Shown here: one piece after another, positions 7,115 through 15,995 of the stretch
How positions within the stretch are numbered: the stretch's first letter is position 1
How the letters are laid out: the number at the start of each line of letters is the position of its first letter
NCBI GenBank assembly: GCA_964597075.1
Contig: CAZQXC010000043.1
Span: 1-18,042 of the forward strand
Origin: UBA2336 sp964597075
GTDB lineage: Bacteria > Bacteroidota > Bacteroidia > Cytophagales > Cyclobacteriaceae
Reading direction: 5' to 3'
Length of the DNA stretch: 18,042 nt
Program-made: the position numbers and the translations under genes
The notes under the pieces: model-generated
What the model was told of the DNA's origin: nothing
Database searches by the model: none
What the model saw: the letters and a program-made list of their open reading frames with translations, nothing else

Positions 7115-10100
7115 ATGCAGTCTTTTACGAACGATAAGGTCAGTCGTATTCTCACCATTTTACTGTTGGTCTCCTTCAGTTCAGGGCTATATTTTTCCTA
7201 TCGGGCTACAGTGGCTGCTAAGTCCGAAACAGTAGTCGCTGGGTTTTCAGACCAGTTGAACGCGCTTTACGGGAAGTTGAACCGTTCAGTAACTGCAGTT
7301 CGGCAGCAAGGCAGTACGATAAACATCAATCAATTAGAAAGAGACAGCCATGTTGATTTTCTTTGGGTATCGGGTCAGGAGATTAAGCAATGGACAGGAA
7401 ATCAATTTTTACCCCCTATTCGGTTTGTCCTGGATGACTTTACCAGTAAATATTTGAAAATTGCCTCCGGAGATTTTTTACTTTTTAAATGGGGCTTTGA
7501 TCAACAAAATTATCTGGTTGCGGTAGTTCCACTCCATGTTCACTATAAAATACAAAATGAGTTTTTAGAACCCTGGTGGAATAGGGATGTTTTTGATCGC
7601 CATGAGGTCACAATTTTTGATGCCAATGCTGCACAGGGTTATCCGGTACATTCTGGTAATGGCGTGATTTTTAAATGCGTCATACCATCAACCCAATTTC
7701 CATCGGCCACCGCTGCTTTTTTTACAGTACTTTTTTGGACGATAGCAATTATTTTATTCTTTGTATTGGTTTACCGGTTTATCCGGACGATTCATGTTCG
7801 CTATACCGGAATGGGCTATTTTCTTCTGCTGGGTAGTACCCTACTGGTTCGATACCTGATGATCACGTTTCAATTTCCCGCACGCTTTATCAGTAGCGAT
7901 ATTTTCGATCCCAAGTACTTTGCTTCGTCTGAATTAAATCCATCGTTGGGCGATCTTGTTCTGAACTCGATGGCTGTTACAGCACTCTGTTTATTTCTTT
8001 TTCTTAATTTTTATAGATTCGGAAAACTTCGCACCACATTAAACACCCCACCAACCCGATGGGTTATTTCCGTATTCTCTTCCCTGGCTATACTATTCGG
8101 GGCTTTGTTTCCGTTTGTGGTTATTCAAACTATCTACAATAACTCTGCGATTACGCTAAACATTTCTGAATCCATCTCTTTTGATATTCTACGAATGTTG
8201 GCTTTCCTGTCCGTCATACTATCCTGGATCAGCTCTTTTTTATTTATGCATGTTTTTATTCGCCTGCTGATGAGCGACTCAAAGACAAGAGCTTTTATTT
8301 CGATGCTGTTAGGTCTGGCATTCTTCATTTTAATAAATGAGTTAACAGGTCAGCTTTACGTTTACTCATTACTGACAGGGTTAGTATATGTTCTTATGGT
8401 TTTGGGATTCAGACTGTACAGGTCACTTCAATACTTTCGATACCTTACATTTACTTACTTTTTTACGGCCGTTGTGTTTCTTGCTGGCAACGGTTTATTA
8501 GCGGTTAATCATTTTAGTACGAATGAGCGAATTGTAAATCAACTTAAGTTTGCGAATTCATTCTTGATTGATGAGGATGACTTCGGTGAGTTTCTGTTGG
8601 CGGAGGCCGCGGAGAAGATCGCGGAGGATTTCTTTATTCAATCGCGTTTGTCTGGCCCCTTTATGAACCGCGAAGCTGTTCGACAGAAGGTACGGCAAGT
8701 ATTTATTCCTGGATATTTTAATAAATATACAATCGACATTCATTTATATGGTGCAACAGGTGATCCGCTGGATGAACTGGATTCGAAAAACTTTTCATCC
8801 TGGATTGCCAACTTTGATGAAGATGCTTCCCGGACGCCCTATGAAGGCGTCTACTTTTTCAACAGACCTGATGATGAATCAGCACGTAAGTACCTTGCGG
8901 TAATTCCTGTAAAGCGTGGAGTAAGCAGCCTAGGATACATCGTTCTTGAATTGTTATTGAAGCGCGTAATTCCGGATAATGTATATCCTGGCTTGTTAGT
9001 CGATAACCGTTTCAGGCAGGTCTTTGGTTCACAAACCTTTAGTAATGCAGTATTATCAAATAATCAAATTCAATATTCCTCAGGTGAGTTCAATTATTCC
9101 AGTTTGGACAAAAAATTTCTTGACGATCCCCGCCTATACAAAAAGGGAATCGAGCGGGCCGGGTATCTCCACACAGCATCACGCGATGCCAGTGGAAGAA
9201 TTGTATTGGTTTCTTCACTTACGCCTTCCCTTACTTTTAAACTGGCCGACTTCTCCTTTCTTATCATTATGGGCTTGTTGGCTATTCTGATTTTTTTGCT
9301 GGGTGTTGGTACAATTGACCTATTCCGTGTGAATAGACTTATGCTTGCTGCACGGATCCAATTGATTTTAAACCTGGCGTTTTTTATTCCACTTATTGTT
9401 GTGAGTGTGATAACCCTCGGGCTAACCGCACGTTCGAACCAGGAGCAGCTTAATGCCGATTACCTGGCTAAATCAAGAAGTTTTACAAATCAGATCAGTT
9501 ATATCCTAACGGAAGAGGATGCTGGTGATGGCATGCCTGGCGACTTGAATTTTGCTCAGTTGTCTACGCTAGCCAATCTCGATGCAAATCTTTTTACACC
9601 TTCTGGTAGACTGCAATATACCAGTCAACCGATGGTCTTTGAAAATCAGTTGCTATCTCCGTTTATAGATCCAACCGCACTCGATCGGATCAAACAAGGT
9701 GATCGTGTTTTTATTTCTGATGAACGGGTGGGAAAACTTAATTATTTTGTGGCCTACTCAGCCTTGCTTGCACCAAGCGATGGATCGCTAATAGGAATTT
9801 TGGGTATTCCATTTTTTCAGTCGGAAAGCTTGCTTGAAAAGATGCAGATTACAGTATTAGCAAATATTCTTTCCATTTTTACGGCCATTTTTATTGTTTT
9901 GGTGATTGTTTCCTTTTGGGTAGCCAAGTGGCTTACTTTTCCATTACAGATGATTACCCGAAAGTTGGGCAGGATTTCCTTAACACAGTCGAATCAACCA
10001 CTCGAATGGCAATCGGATGATGAAATTGGATTAATGGTTCGTGAGTATAATCAAATGCTTTCAACATTGAGTGACAGCAAACATCAGTTGGAAAGGGTGC

Positions 10101-10771
10101 AGCGGGAAAAAGCCTGGCGTGAGATAGCGCAGCAAGTGGCTCATGAAATTAAGAATCCACTCACCCCTATGAAGTTGATGCTTCAACAAACGGAACGGCT
10201 GCCTGATACCGATCCGAAAACGATTGAAAAAATCAGAAAGGCCATAGCTTCCATATTGGATCAGGTAGACACCTTGGATGGCATTGCATCATCTTTCAGC
10301 ACATTTGCTAAAATGCCTGAGCCGGTGATGGTTCCGGTTGAGTTAGTGGGATTACTAAAACGGGTGGTTCATCTTCATGATCAATCGGCCAGGGTTGAAT
10401 TGGTGGGTGAAATTGAGGCCGTGGAAGTACAAGCAGACGAACAGTTGATTAGTCGTATTTTTTCAAATATTATCCTGAATGGTTTGCAGGCCGCAAAAGA
10501 CAGTAAATCAGCAAAAGTGAAGATTGATTTGAAACGAAGAGGCAATAGCATTCATCTTGCTTTTGCTGATAATGGAACAGGTGTTAAGGAATCGCTAAGG
10601 GATAAGATTTTTTTGCCGCATTTCAGCACTAAACAATCCGGATCTGGCCTTGGCCTGGCCATTGCCCGGCAGGGAATTGAGCAAATGGGAGGTAAGATAT
10701 ATTTTGATTCCACATTGGGCGTGGGTACTGTTTTCTATATTGAACTTCCTTTAGTAAAGGTCAAAAAATAA
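7115..10771 (+). CDS. Large multi-pass sensor histidine kinase
   Basis: 1218-aa membrane kinase. TM1 is at about residues 9-28, then an extracytoplasmic domain to about 195. A block of six to eight helices follows (about 200-460), then a second extracytoplasmic region (about 470-705). Two helices near 712-770, a third extracytoplasmic domain (about 785-905), a last helix near 911-935 and a HAMP linker (FPLQMITRKL to DDEIG, about 940-985) come next. The kinase core has the H-box VAHEIKNPLTPMK with phospho-acceptor His1010, the N-box near Asn1122, DNGTGV at 1152 and GSGLGLA at 1176-1182. The H-box is of the NtrY/PAS-kinase type, which often pairs with NtrC-family regulators. No regulator is adjacent. 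It starts 23 bp after the DUF983 remnant. The signal sensed is unknown. Confidence 0.93.
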   Translation: MQSFTNDKVSRILTILLLVSFSSGLYFSYRATVAAKSETVVAGFSDQLNALYGKLNRSVTAVRQQGSTININQLERDSHVDFLWVSGQEIKQWTGNQFLPPIRFVLDDFTSKYLKIASGDFLLFKWGFDQQNYLVAVVPLHVHYKIQNEFLEPWWNRDVFDRHEVTIFDANAAQGYPVHSGNGVIFKCVIPSTQFPSATAAFFTVLFWTIAIILFFVLVYRFIRTIHVRYTGMGYFLLLGSTLLVRYLMITFQFPARFISSDIFDPKYFASSELNPSLGDLVLNSMAVTALCLFLFLNFYRFGKLRTTLNTPPTRWVISVFSSLAILFGALFPFVVIQTIYNNSAITLNISESISFDILRMLAFLSVILSWISSFLFMHVFIRLLMSDSKTRAFISMLLGLAFFILINELTGQLYVYSLLTGLVYVLMVLGFRLYRSLQYFRYLTFTYFFTAVVFLAGNGLLAVNHFSTNERIVNQLKFANSFLIDEDDFGEFLLAEAAEKIAEDFFIQSRLSGPFMNREAVRQKVRQVFIPGYFNKYTIDIHLYGATGDPLDELDSKNFSSWIANFDEDASRTPYEGVYFFNRPDDESARKYLAVIPVKRGVSSLGYIVLELLLKRVIPDNVYPGLLVDNRFRQVFGSQTFSNAVLSNNQIQYSSGEFNYSSLDKKFLDDPRLYKKGIERAGYLHTASRDASGRIVLVSSLTPSLTFKLADFSFLIIMGLLAILIFLLGVGTIDLFRVNRLMLAARIQLILNLAFFIPLIVVSVITLGLTARSNQEQLNADYLAKSRSFTNQISYILTEEDAGDGMPGDLNFAQLSTLANLDANLFTPSGRLQYTSQPMVFENQLLSPFIDPTALDRIKQGDRVFISDERVGKLNYFVAYSALLAPSDGSLIGILGIPFFQSESLLEKMQITVLANILSIFTAIFIVLVIVSFWVAKWLTFPLQMITRKLGRISLTQSNQPLEWQSDDEIGLMVREYNQMLSTLSDSKHQLERVQREKAWREIAQQVAHEIKNPLTPMKLMLQQTERLPDTDPKTIEKIRKAIASILDQVDTLDGIASSFSTFAKMPEPVMVPVELVGLLKRVVHLHDQSARVELVGEIEAVEVQADEQLISRIFSNIILNGLQAAKDSKSAKVKIDLKRRGNSIHLAFADNGTGVKESLRDKIFLPHFSTKQSGSGLGLAIARQGIEQMGGKIYFDSTLGVGTVFYIELPLVKVKK

Positions 10772-10803
10772 ATGTACGTAGTAATTCAGAACACAATATT
10801 CTT

Positions 10804-11334
10804 ATGAAAAATATCCTGCTTTTTGCGTTGTTGATGGCTGGTAGTTCAGTTATGGCACAAACAATGGTGTATCCTGTTGTCAAGAATTTTGGAGGTGTAT
10901 TCGATATACCTGACGCGGTAGAAAAACCAGATGCTTCGCTTGACTATAAAATTGTAATCGATTTGGCTGGAGGTAGTGAGAATCCCGCTGTTATAAATGA
11001 TTATTTAAACAACATTGCCCGGATGATTAACCTCCATAGTGTGGGTGGTGTTCCTAAAGATAACATTCATGTAGTGGTGGCTATTCATAATCAAGCTACC
11101 TATTCTATTATGGATAATGAAAGTTATAACCATAAGTACAGAACGGATAATCCTAATTTGGCTGTATATAAAGCCTTACACGATGCAGGCGTTGAATTAT
11201 TTGTATGCGGACAGTCTCTTATTGGCAGAAGTATTGACAAAAACAAAATATCTCCGGATATAAAAATTGCCACTTCTATGCTTACCGTGCTAACGACCTA
11301 TCAGCTAAAAGGGTATGCGTGGTTTAAATTCTAG
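10804..11334 (+). CDS. Exported DsrE/DsrF-like protein
   Basis: 176-aa protein with a Sec signal peptide (MKNILLFALLMAGSSVMA, cleavage about residue 18). The mature domain resembles the DsrE/DsrF-like fold, with alternating strands and helices: YKIVIDLAGG, NIARMINLHSVGG, NIHVVVAIHNQA and GVELFVCGQSLIGR. The single Cys135 in CGQS sits at the usual conserved cysteine position of these sulfur-handling proteins. Export suggests a periplasmic role, perhaps carrying or sensing sulfane sulfur or another thiol ligand, but this is not shown by the sequence. It lies 32 bp after the kinase gene. Its stop is 3 bp from the end of the converging mlaF, with no terminator between. Confidence 0.8.
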   Translation: MKNILLFALLMAGSSVMAQTMVYPVVKNFGGVFDIPDAVEKPDASLDYKIVIDLAGGSENPAVINDYLNNIARMINLHSVGGVPKDNIHVVVAIHNQATYSIMDNESYNHKYRTDNPNLAVYKALHDAGVELFVCGQSLIGRSIDKNKISPDIKIATSMLTVLTTYQLKGYAWFKF

Positions 11335-11337
11335 CAA

Positions 11338-12093
11338 TCAGGCAGTTTTCCCACGCATGGCAATCATTACCTTGTTGGCAAATACAAAGTCATCGAGTTC
11401 TTTTACGCCCGAATGTGTAATATCCTCTTTCCCACCTTCCCATAATTTTTCTCCCTGGTAGAGGAACATTATATTGTCTCCTATGCCCATCACCGAGTTC
11501 ATATCGTGGGTCACCACAATTGTAGTTGTGTCATAGTCGCTTGTAAGTACCTGGATTAATTCGTCAATTAATATTGAAGTTTGAGGATCTAAACCTGAAT
11601 TAGGCTCATCACAAAAAAGGTATTTTGGATTATTAACAATAGCGCGCGCAATGCCCACCCTTTTTTGCATACCCCCACTAATTTCGGAGGGCATTCGCTT
11701 ATTAGCATTTTGCAAACCCACACGATTAAGTACCAGGTTTACGCGGTCCTGTTTTTCATCTTTGGGCATAATAGCCAGCATATCAAGCGGGAATCGTACA
11801 TTTTCTTCTACCGTTTTTGAATCGAATAATGCGCCTCCCTGAAAGAGCATCCCTATTTCTCGTCTGACTTCAATTTTTAAATTTCGGTCCCCTTCAGTAA
11901 AGTTTCTTCGATCGAAAAACACATAGCCTTCATCGGGCTTCACCAGTTCAACAATGCATTTTAACAGTACACTTTTGCCAGTACCCGAAGCACCAATGAT
12001 CAGGTTGGGCCTGCCCTTTTCAAACTCTCCGCTGATGTCTTTCAGAATTTTCTTATCTCCGAATGATTTTGATATGTGCTTAACTTCGATCAT
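11338..12093 (-). CDS. mlaF: ABC transporter ATPase, MlaF type
   Basis: 251-aa ATP-binding subunit of a lipid-transport ABC system of the Mla/MCE class, acting on the cytoplasmic face of the inner membrane. Walker A is GASGTGKS (residues 34-41), the Q-loop is MLFQGGALFDS, the signature is SGGMQKRVGIARA, Walker B is YLFCDEPNSGLDP and the switch His is in VVTHDM. QGGALFDS and SGGMQKRV are typical of MlaF rather than import ATPases. Its start overlaps the end of mlaE by 4 bp (ATGA), indicating translational coupling. The substrate is inferred to be phospholipid from the family. Confidence 0.92.
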   Translation of the reverse strand: MIEVKHISKSFGDKKILKDISGEFEKGRPNLIIGASGTGKSVLLKCIVELVKPDEGYVFFDRRNFTEGDRNLKIEVRREIGMLFQGGALFDSKTVEENVRFPLDMLAIMPKDEKQDRVNLVLNRVGLQNANKRMPSEISGGMQKRVGIARAIVNNPKYLFCDEPNSGLDPQTSILIDELIQVLTSDYDTTTIVVTHDMNSVMGIGDNIMFLYQGEKLWEGGKEDITHSGVKELDDFVFANKVMIAMRGKTA

Positions 12094-12827
12094 GCAGGTG
12101 CGAGTAAGAGTTGAGCCAGAAGATAATCTGCTAAAAGAACAGCAATAACACTGGTTGTTACCGCTTTTGTGCTAGAGATACCCACCTCAAGAGCACCACC
12201 TTCGGTATAATAGCCCTTGTACGAAGAAATGGAAGCGACTAGGAAACCAAAGGTAAAGGCTTTAATCAAGGCGAAGGTAATTGTAAACGGATTGAAGAGG
12301 TAACGAATGCCATAGATGTATTCGGTAGGAGCTAAAATTCCTGTGACTACACCTACCAGATAACCGCCCATGAGTGCACAAACGCCCGAAACAATTACCA
12401 GCAACGGATACATTAAAATGGAGGCAACAATTTTTGGCAACACCAGGTAATTAATGGAATTGATACCCATCACTTCGAGGGCATCAATTTGCTCCGTAAT
12501 GCGCATGGTACCCAGGTTACCCGACATGCTGGAGCCCACCTTACCGGCATATACAATGGCCATTACCGTTGGGGCAAGTTCCAGTATCGTCATTTCACGA
12601 ACCACCTGTGAAATCACGTATTTTGGAATGTATGGCGCTACCAGGTTAAACGCTGTTTGAACGGTAGAAACCGCCCCGATAAACGTTGATACCAAAACGA
12701 AGAGGAATATAGAATTAACACCAATGCGAACACATTCATCCAGTACTAAGTTGTAATGCGTTTTAATGGATTCGCGATTGGTGAACAGGTACCCTAAAAA
12801 AATGAAATACTTACCAATTTCCTTCAT
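12090..12827 (-). CDS. mlaE: ABC transporter permease, MlaE type
   Basis: 245-aa inner-membrane permease of the MlaE family with about five or six helices. The family signature EQIDALEVMGINSINYLVLP is present (about residues 111-130), as are VREMTILELAPTVMAIVYAG and GNLGTMRITE. It partners the MlaF-like ATPase downstream for lipid traffic between the inner and outer membranes. In other systems an MCE-domain protein (MlaD) completes the complex; none is beside it here, so it must be encoded elsewhere if present. Transcription is divergent from the short-chain dehydrogenase, and a candidate promoter lies at 12876-12906. Confidence 0.93.
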   Translation of the reverse strand: MKEIGKYFIFLGYLFTNRESIKTHYNLVLDECVRIGVNSIFLFVLVSTFIGAVSTVQTAFNLVAPYIPKYVISQVVREMTILELAPTVMAIVYAGKVGSSMSGNLGTMRITEQIDALEVMGINSINYLVLPKIVASILMYPLLVIVSGVCALMGGYLVGVVTGILAPTEYIYGIRYLFNPFTITFALIKAFTFGFLVASISSYKGYYTEGGALEVGISSTKAVTTSVIAVLLADYLLAQLLLAPA

Positions 12828-12875
12828 GAAAAACTGTCGTTAGGTGTGGGGTAAACCTTATCTTGCTAAAGATAC

Positions 12876-12906
12876 CAAAAATAACATTTCATTTGATATG
12901 CGTAAA
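12876..12906 (-). promoter_or_regulatory. Candidate Bacteroidota promoter for mlaEF
   Basis: On the minus strand TTTA (12903-12906) is followed after 19 bases by TATTTTTG (12876-12883), a perfect TAnnTTTG -7 element with a near-consensus -33 TTTG. It would give a leader of roughly 40 bases before the mlaE ATG at 12827. The upstream half overlaps the first codons of the divergent dehydrogenase gene. Confidence 0.4.
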
Positions 12907-13596
12907 CTATTGGTTATAACAGGTGGTACAAAAGGGATTGGACGTGCGCTTAGTGATAAATTCATGGATAACGGGTTTGATGTAGCAACCTGTGCTCGCA
13001 AGCCGGACGATCTGGATGCTCTAAAAAAATCACTGCGCGCGAAGGGAGAGGTATACACCTTTCAGGCAGATGTTTCTGACAAAGTTCAGGTTAAATTATT
13101 CTGTGATTTTATCACAGGGCTGAAACGATCGGTAGACGTACTGATAAACAATGCCGGTTATTTTGTGCCTGGAGAAATTTCTACCGAGCCGGAAGGAAAT
13201 CTGGAAGCTATGATGCAGGCAAATGTTTATAGTGCCTATCACACCACACGCGGACTGGTGGGTGCTATGAAGGAGAATAGATCCGGTCATATTTTTAACA
13301 TGTGTTCCATAGCCAGTATTAAAGCTTATGCCAATGGCGGTTCATACGCCATTACCAAGTTTGCCTTGTTGGGGATGTCAAAGTGCCTGCGCGAGGAGCT
13401 AAAGGAACATCGTATCCGGGTAACCTCGGTTATGCCCGGAGCCACCAAAACAGCCAGTTGGGATGGCGTGGATTTGCCGGATGACCGCTTCATGAAGGTT
13501 GAGGATGTAGCGGATATGATTTATGCATCCTATGCCATTTCCGGCCGTAGCGTGGTAGAAGAGGTCATAATACGTCCTCAATTAGGCGATATTTGA
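12898..13596 (+). CDS. Short-chain dehydrogenase/reductase
   Basis: Classical SDR, 232 aa from the ATG at 12898. A GTG at 12844 would add 18 residues, but the cofactor fold normally starts within a few residues of the N-terminus, so 12898 is preferred. The nucleotide-binding motif TGGTKGIG is at residues 8-15 and NNAG at 84-87. The catalytic set is Ser137, Tyr150 and Lys154 (SYAITK). TCARKPDD after strand 2 hints at NADPH preference because of the basic residue. The end PQLGDI resembles small SDRs annotated as 3-ketoacyl-ACP-reductase-like or sepiapterin-reductase-like, but the substrate cannot be read from sequence. It is divergent from mlaE and followed by ispG in the same direction. Confidence 0.9.
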   Translation: MRKLLVITGGTKGIGRALSDKFMDNGFDVATCARKPDDLDALKKSLRAKGEVYTFQADVSDKVQVKLFCDFITGLKRSVDVLINNAGYFVPGEISTEPEGNLEAMMQANVYSAYHTTRGLVGAMKENRSGHIFNMCSIASIKAYANGGSYAITKFALLGMSKCLREELKEHRIRVTSVMPGATKTASWDGVDLPDDRFMKVEDVADMIYASYAISGRSVVEEVIIRPQLGDI

Positions 13597-13634
13597 TTTT
13601 GAACAACCCTGAACAAAATACCAGGCATATGGGT

Positions 13635-13642
13635 TAAATTTG
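13635..13642 (+). promoter_or_regulatory. Possible -7 element before ispG
   Basis: TAAATTTG matches the Bacteroidota -7 consensus TAnnTTTG and lies 16 bases before the GTG start at 13659. No clear -33 TTTG is at the right distance, so this is tentative. Confidence 0.25.
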
Positions 13643-13658
13643 CTGTAAATCTTAATTC

Positions 13659-15644
13659 GTGAGCCCTGAAATAGCCTCCCTTAAGCAATACTGTAACAGC
13701 CTGGTACAATTCAGCCGCAGAAAGACCATTGAGGTTACCATTGGAGATGTTCCCATGGGGGGCAACAACCCTATCCGTATTCAATCCATGACTACTGTAG
13801 ATACCATGGATACTTTAGGTTCGGTTGAACAAACCATACGCATGGTCGAGGCTGGCTGCGAATATGTTCGTATTACAGCACCCAGTCTTAAAGAAGCACA
13901 AAACCTGGAAGAAATTAAGAAGGAGCTTCGTAAACGTGGTTATAGCGTTCCGCTTGTAGCGGATATTCATTTTACCCCGAATGCTGCTGAACTGGCTGCT
14001 CGCATTGTTGAAAAGGTTCGGGTTAATCCGGGCAACTATGCCGATAAAAAAAGATTTGAAGTAATTGAATATACTGATGATGCCTATCAGGCAGAGTTGG
14101 ATCGCATACGGCAGAAATTTACACCGCTTGTAAATATCTGTAAGGAGTATGGTACGGCCATGCGTATTGGTACAAACCATGGTTCGTTGTCTGATCGTGT
14201 TATGAGCCGTTATGGCGACACCCCCCTTGGAATGGTGGAGTCAGCTTTGGAGTTTTTGCGGATATGCGAAGACCTTCAGTACTACAACATAGTGCTTTCC
14301 ATGAAGGCCAGTAATCCGCAAGTGATGGTACAAGCCTATCGCTTGCTGGTGCAGAAGCTGGATGAGGAAGGACTAAAGCCTTATCCATTACACCTTGGGG
14401 TGACAGAAGCCGGTGATGGCGAAGATGGGAGAATAAAGTCGGCAGTAGGCATTGGTACATTGCTGGAAGATGGTCTGGGAGATACGGTTCGTGTTTCGTT
14501 AACGGAAGAACCTGAAGTAGAAGCACCGGTGGCTAAAATTATAGTCGATCGTTATGCCGATCGCCACCATCATGCGGCTATTATGCCCATTCATGAATCG
14601 CCCATCAATCCATTCCAATACACTAAACGTTCATCACGTGAAGCAGGAAATATTGGTGGCAGTCATTCTGTGCCACGTGTTATTGCTGATCTCAGTGAAA
14701 TTGAAATCAGTGATTATAAAGATTTAAAATGTATCGGGCATTTTTATTTGCCGGAACCTGATAAGTGGAGAATGAATGATCAGGGGGCTGATTACGTTTA
14801 TACCGGTAACCGGCCTATTGATTTCATGTTGCCGAATGGATTGAAAGAAATCCGCGACTATAACGTATGGTTGTCAGCCGCGGATAAAATCAATAAGCTT
14901 CCATTGTTTTCAGCAGAAGAATTTCTTCGTGCCGGAGAATTCCACCCTGAAATTAATTTTGTACGCTTCTCCATTCAGGATTTAAGTGAAGAGTTGTTCA
15001 GGAAGCTTAACGCGACATCTTCTGCGGTTGCTGTACTTTACAGCGACAATGCTCATACCATGGCCGAACTCAGAAGAATTTTCTTTGAGTTTTTACAACG
15101 CAACGTAACCATTCCAGTTGTTATTCAACGCACGTACACAACATTGCAGCAAGATAACCTTCGCATATATGCCGCCACCGATGCAGGTGGTTTGTTTATA
15201 GATGGTTTTGGTGATGGTATCATGACGGGTGTCACAGGTATCACCACCAAGGAAGATCAACTGAAGTGGACAGATCTGTGTAATAAAACTTCATTCGGAA
15301 TATTGCAGGCTACCCGCAACCGCATGTCGAAGACAGAATACATATCCTGTCCTTCGTGTGGCCGTACGTTGTTCGATTTACAGGAAACAACCGCCATGAT
15401 CAGAAAGCGAACGGATCATCTGAAAGGTGTGAAGATTGGTATTATGGGGTGTATTGTGAATGGCCCGGGCGAGATGGCCGATGCTGACTATGGTTATGTG
15501 GGCTCCGGTGTGGGTCGAATAACACTGTACAGGGGAAAAGAAGTTGTAAAACGAAACGTGCCTTCATCAAAAGCTGTTGATGAACTGATAGGATTAATCA
15601 AGGAAGATGGTATCTGGTTTCAGCCTGAAACCGTAGAAAACTGA
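13659..15644 (+). CDS. ispG: 4-hydroxy-3-methylbut-2-enyl diphosphate synthase (long form)
   Basis: IspG/GcpE, the iron-sulfur enzyme that converts methylerythritol cyclodiphosphate to HMBPP in the MEP isoprenoid pathway, in the cytoplasm. At 661 aa it is the long three-domain form found in Bacteroidota, Chlamydiae and plants. It has an N-terminal TIM barrel (about residues 15-265, with PIRIQSMTTVDTMDT and GTNHGSLSDR), an inserted domain (about 270-540), and a C-terminal Fe4S4 domain. The cluster cysteines are C564 and C567 (SCPSCGRT) and C598 (GCIVNGPGE), with the catalytic Glu605. The start is GTG at 13659, just ahead of the conserved YCNSL and SRRKTIEVTIG region. A small membrane-protein gene follows 4 bp after the stop. 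Confidence 0.97.
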   Translation: MSPEIASLKQYCNSLVQFSRRKTIEVTIGDVPMGGNNPIRIQSMTTVDTMDTLGSVEQTIRMVEAGCEYVRITAPSLKEAQNLEEIKKELRKRGYSVPLVADIHFTPNAAELAARIVEKVRVNPGNYADKKRFEVIEYTDDAYQAELDRIRQKFTPLVNICKEYGTAMRIGTNHGSLSDRVMSRYGDTPLGMVESALEFLRICEDLQYYNIVLSMKASNPQVMVQAYRLLVQKLDEEGLKPYPLHLGVTEAGDGEDGRIKSAVGIGTLLEDGLGDTVRVSLTEEPEVEAPVAKIIVDRYADRHHHAAIMPIHESPINPFQYTKRSSREAGNIGGSHSVPRVIADLSEIEISDYKDLKCIGHFYLPEPDKWRMNDQGADYVYTGNRPIDFMLPNGLKEIRDYNVWLSAADKINKLPLFSAEEFLRAGEFHPEINFVRFSIQDLSEELFRKLNATSSAVAVLYSDNAHTMAELRRIFFEFLQRNVTIPVVIQRTYTTLQQDNLRIYAATDAGGLFIDGFGDGIMTGVTGITTKEDQLKWTDLCNKTSFGILQATRNRMSKTEYISCPSCGRTLFDLQETTAMIRKRTDHLKGVKIGIMGCIVNGPGEMADADYGYVGSGVGRITLYRGKEVVKRNVPSSKAVDELIGLIKEDGIWFQPETVEN

Positions 15645-15648
15645 GAAT

Positions 15649-15870
15649 ATGGAGAACAAGAGCGAAGCAAACGACACAAAGCCATCCGGCAATAAACTGA
15701 AGGAATTCTTCCAGATGGGTGAGGTGACAGGTTATTTTTTCCGGAAAAAGGATCCTTCGCGGCCCAATTCCTTCAATATACGGGCTATGCATACCATCAA
15801 TAAAATCTCCATTTTGATGTTTTTGGCATGTCTGCTGATCATTCTTAAGCGATATTTATTCGGCTATTAG
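15649..15870 (+). CDS. Small single-helix membrane protein (DUF6728-like)
   Basis: 73-aa protein starting 4 bp after the ispG stop, so probably co-translated with it. A charged N-terminus of about 45 residues includes FFQMGEVTGYFFRKKDPSRP. One hydrophobic helix follows, about residues 53-68 (ISILMFLACLLIILK), and a short tail. The pattern FRKKDPxRPxxxNxRxMHxINKISI resembles small Bacteroidota proteins I recall as DUF6728; this name is from memory and unverified. No enzymatic motif is visible. Function unknown. Confidence 0.7.
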   Translation: MENKSEANDTKPSGNKLKEFFQMGEVTGYFFRKKDPSRPNSFNIRAMHTINKISILMFLACLLIILKRYLFGY

Positions 15871-15945
15871 TTTTTTAATCGAACTATTACATGCATAGAG
15901 CCATCTAAATAATTTGATAATCAAGAGGTTACATTTCAGATTGAA

Positions 15946-15979
15946 TTGGAATTACTTCTCGTTTATTTCATTATTTTTG
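15946..15979 (+). promoter_or_regulatory. Candidate Bacteroidota promoter for the lipoprotein gene
   Basis: TTG at 15946-15948, a 23-base spacer, then TATTTTTG at 15972-15979, a perfect TAnnTTTG. The ATG at 15996 would follow a very short leader. The rest of the AT-rich 125-bp gap (15871-15995) shows no other gene or hairpin that I could support. Confidence 0.45.
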
Positions 15980-15995
15980 TCTGATTACCCCAATA

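Noticed and set aside
12844..12897. GTG start that would extend the short-chain dehydrogenase by 18 residues
   Set aside because: The ATG at 12898 places the TGGTKGIG motif at the normal distance from the N-terminus, and the upstream stretch overlaps the likely promoter region of mlaE.
13815..14180. A 121-codon minus-strand frame inside ispG
   Set aside because: It is fully contained in the highly conserved TIM-barrel coding part of ispG and has no recognisable domain.
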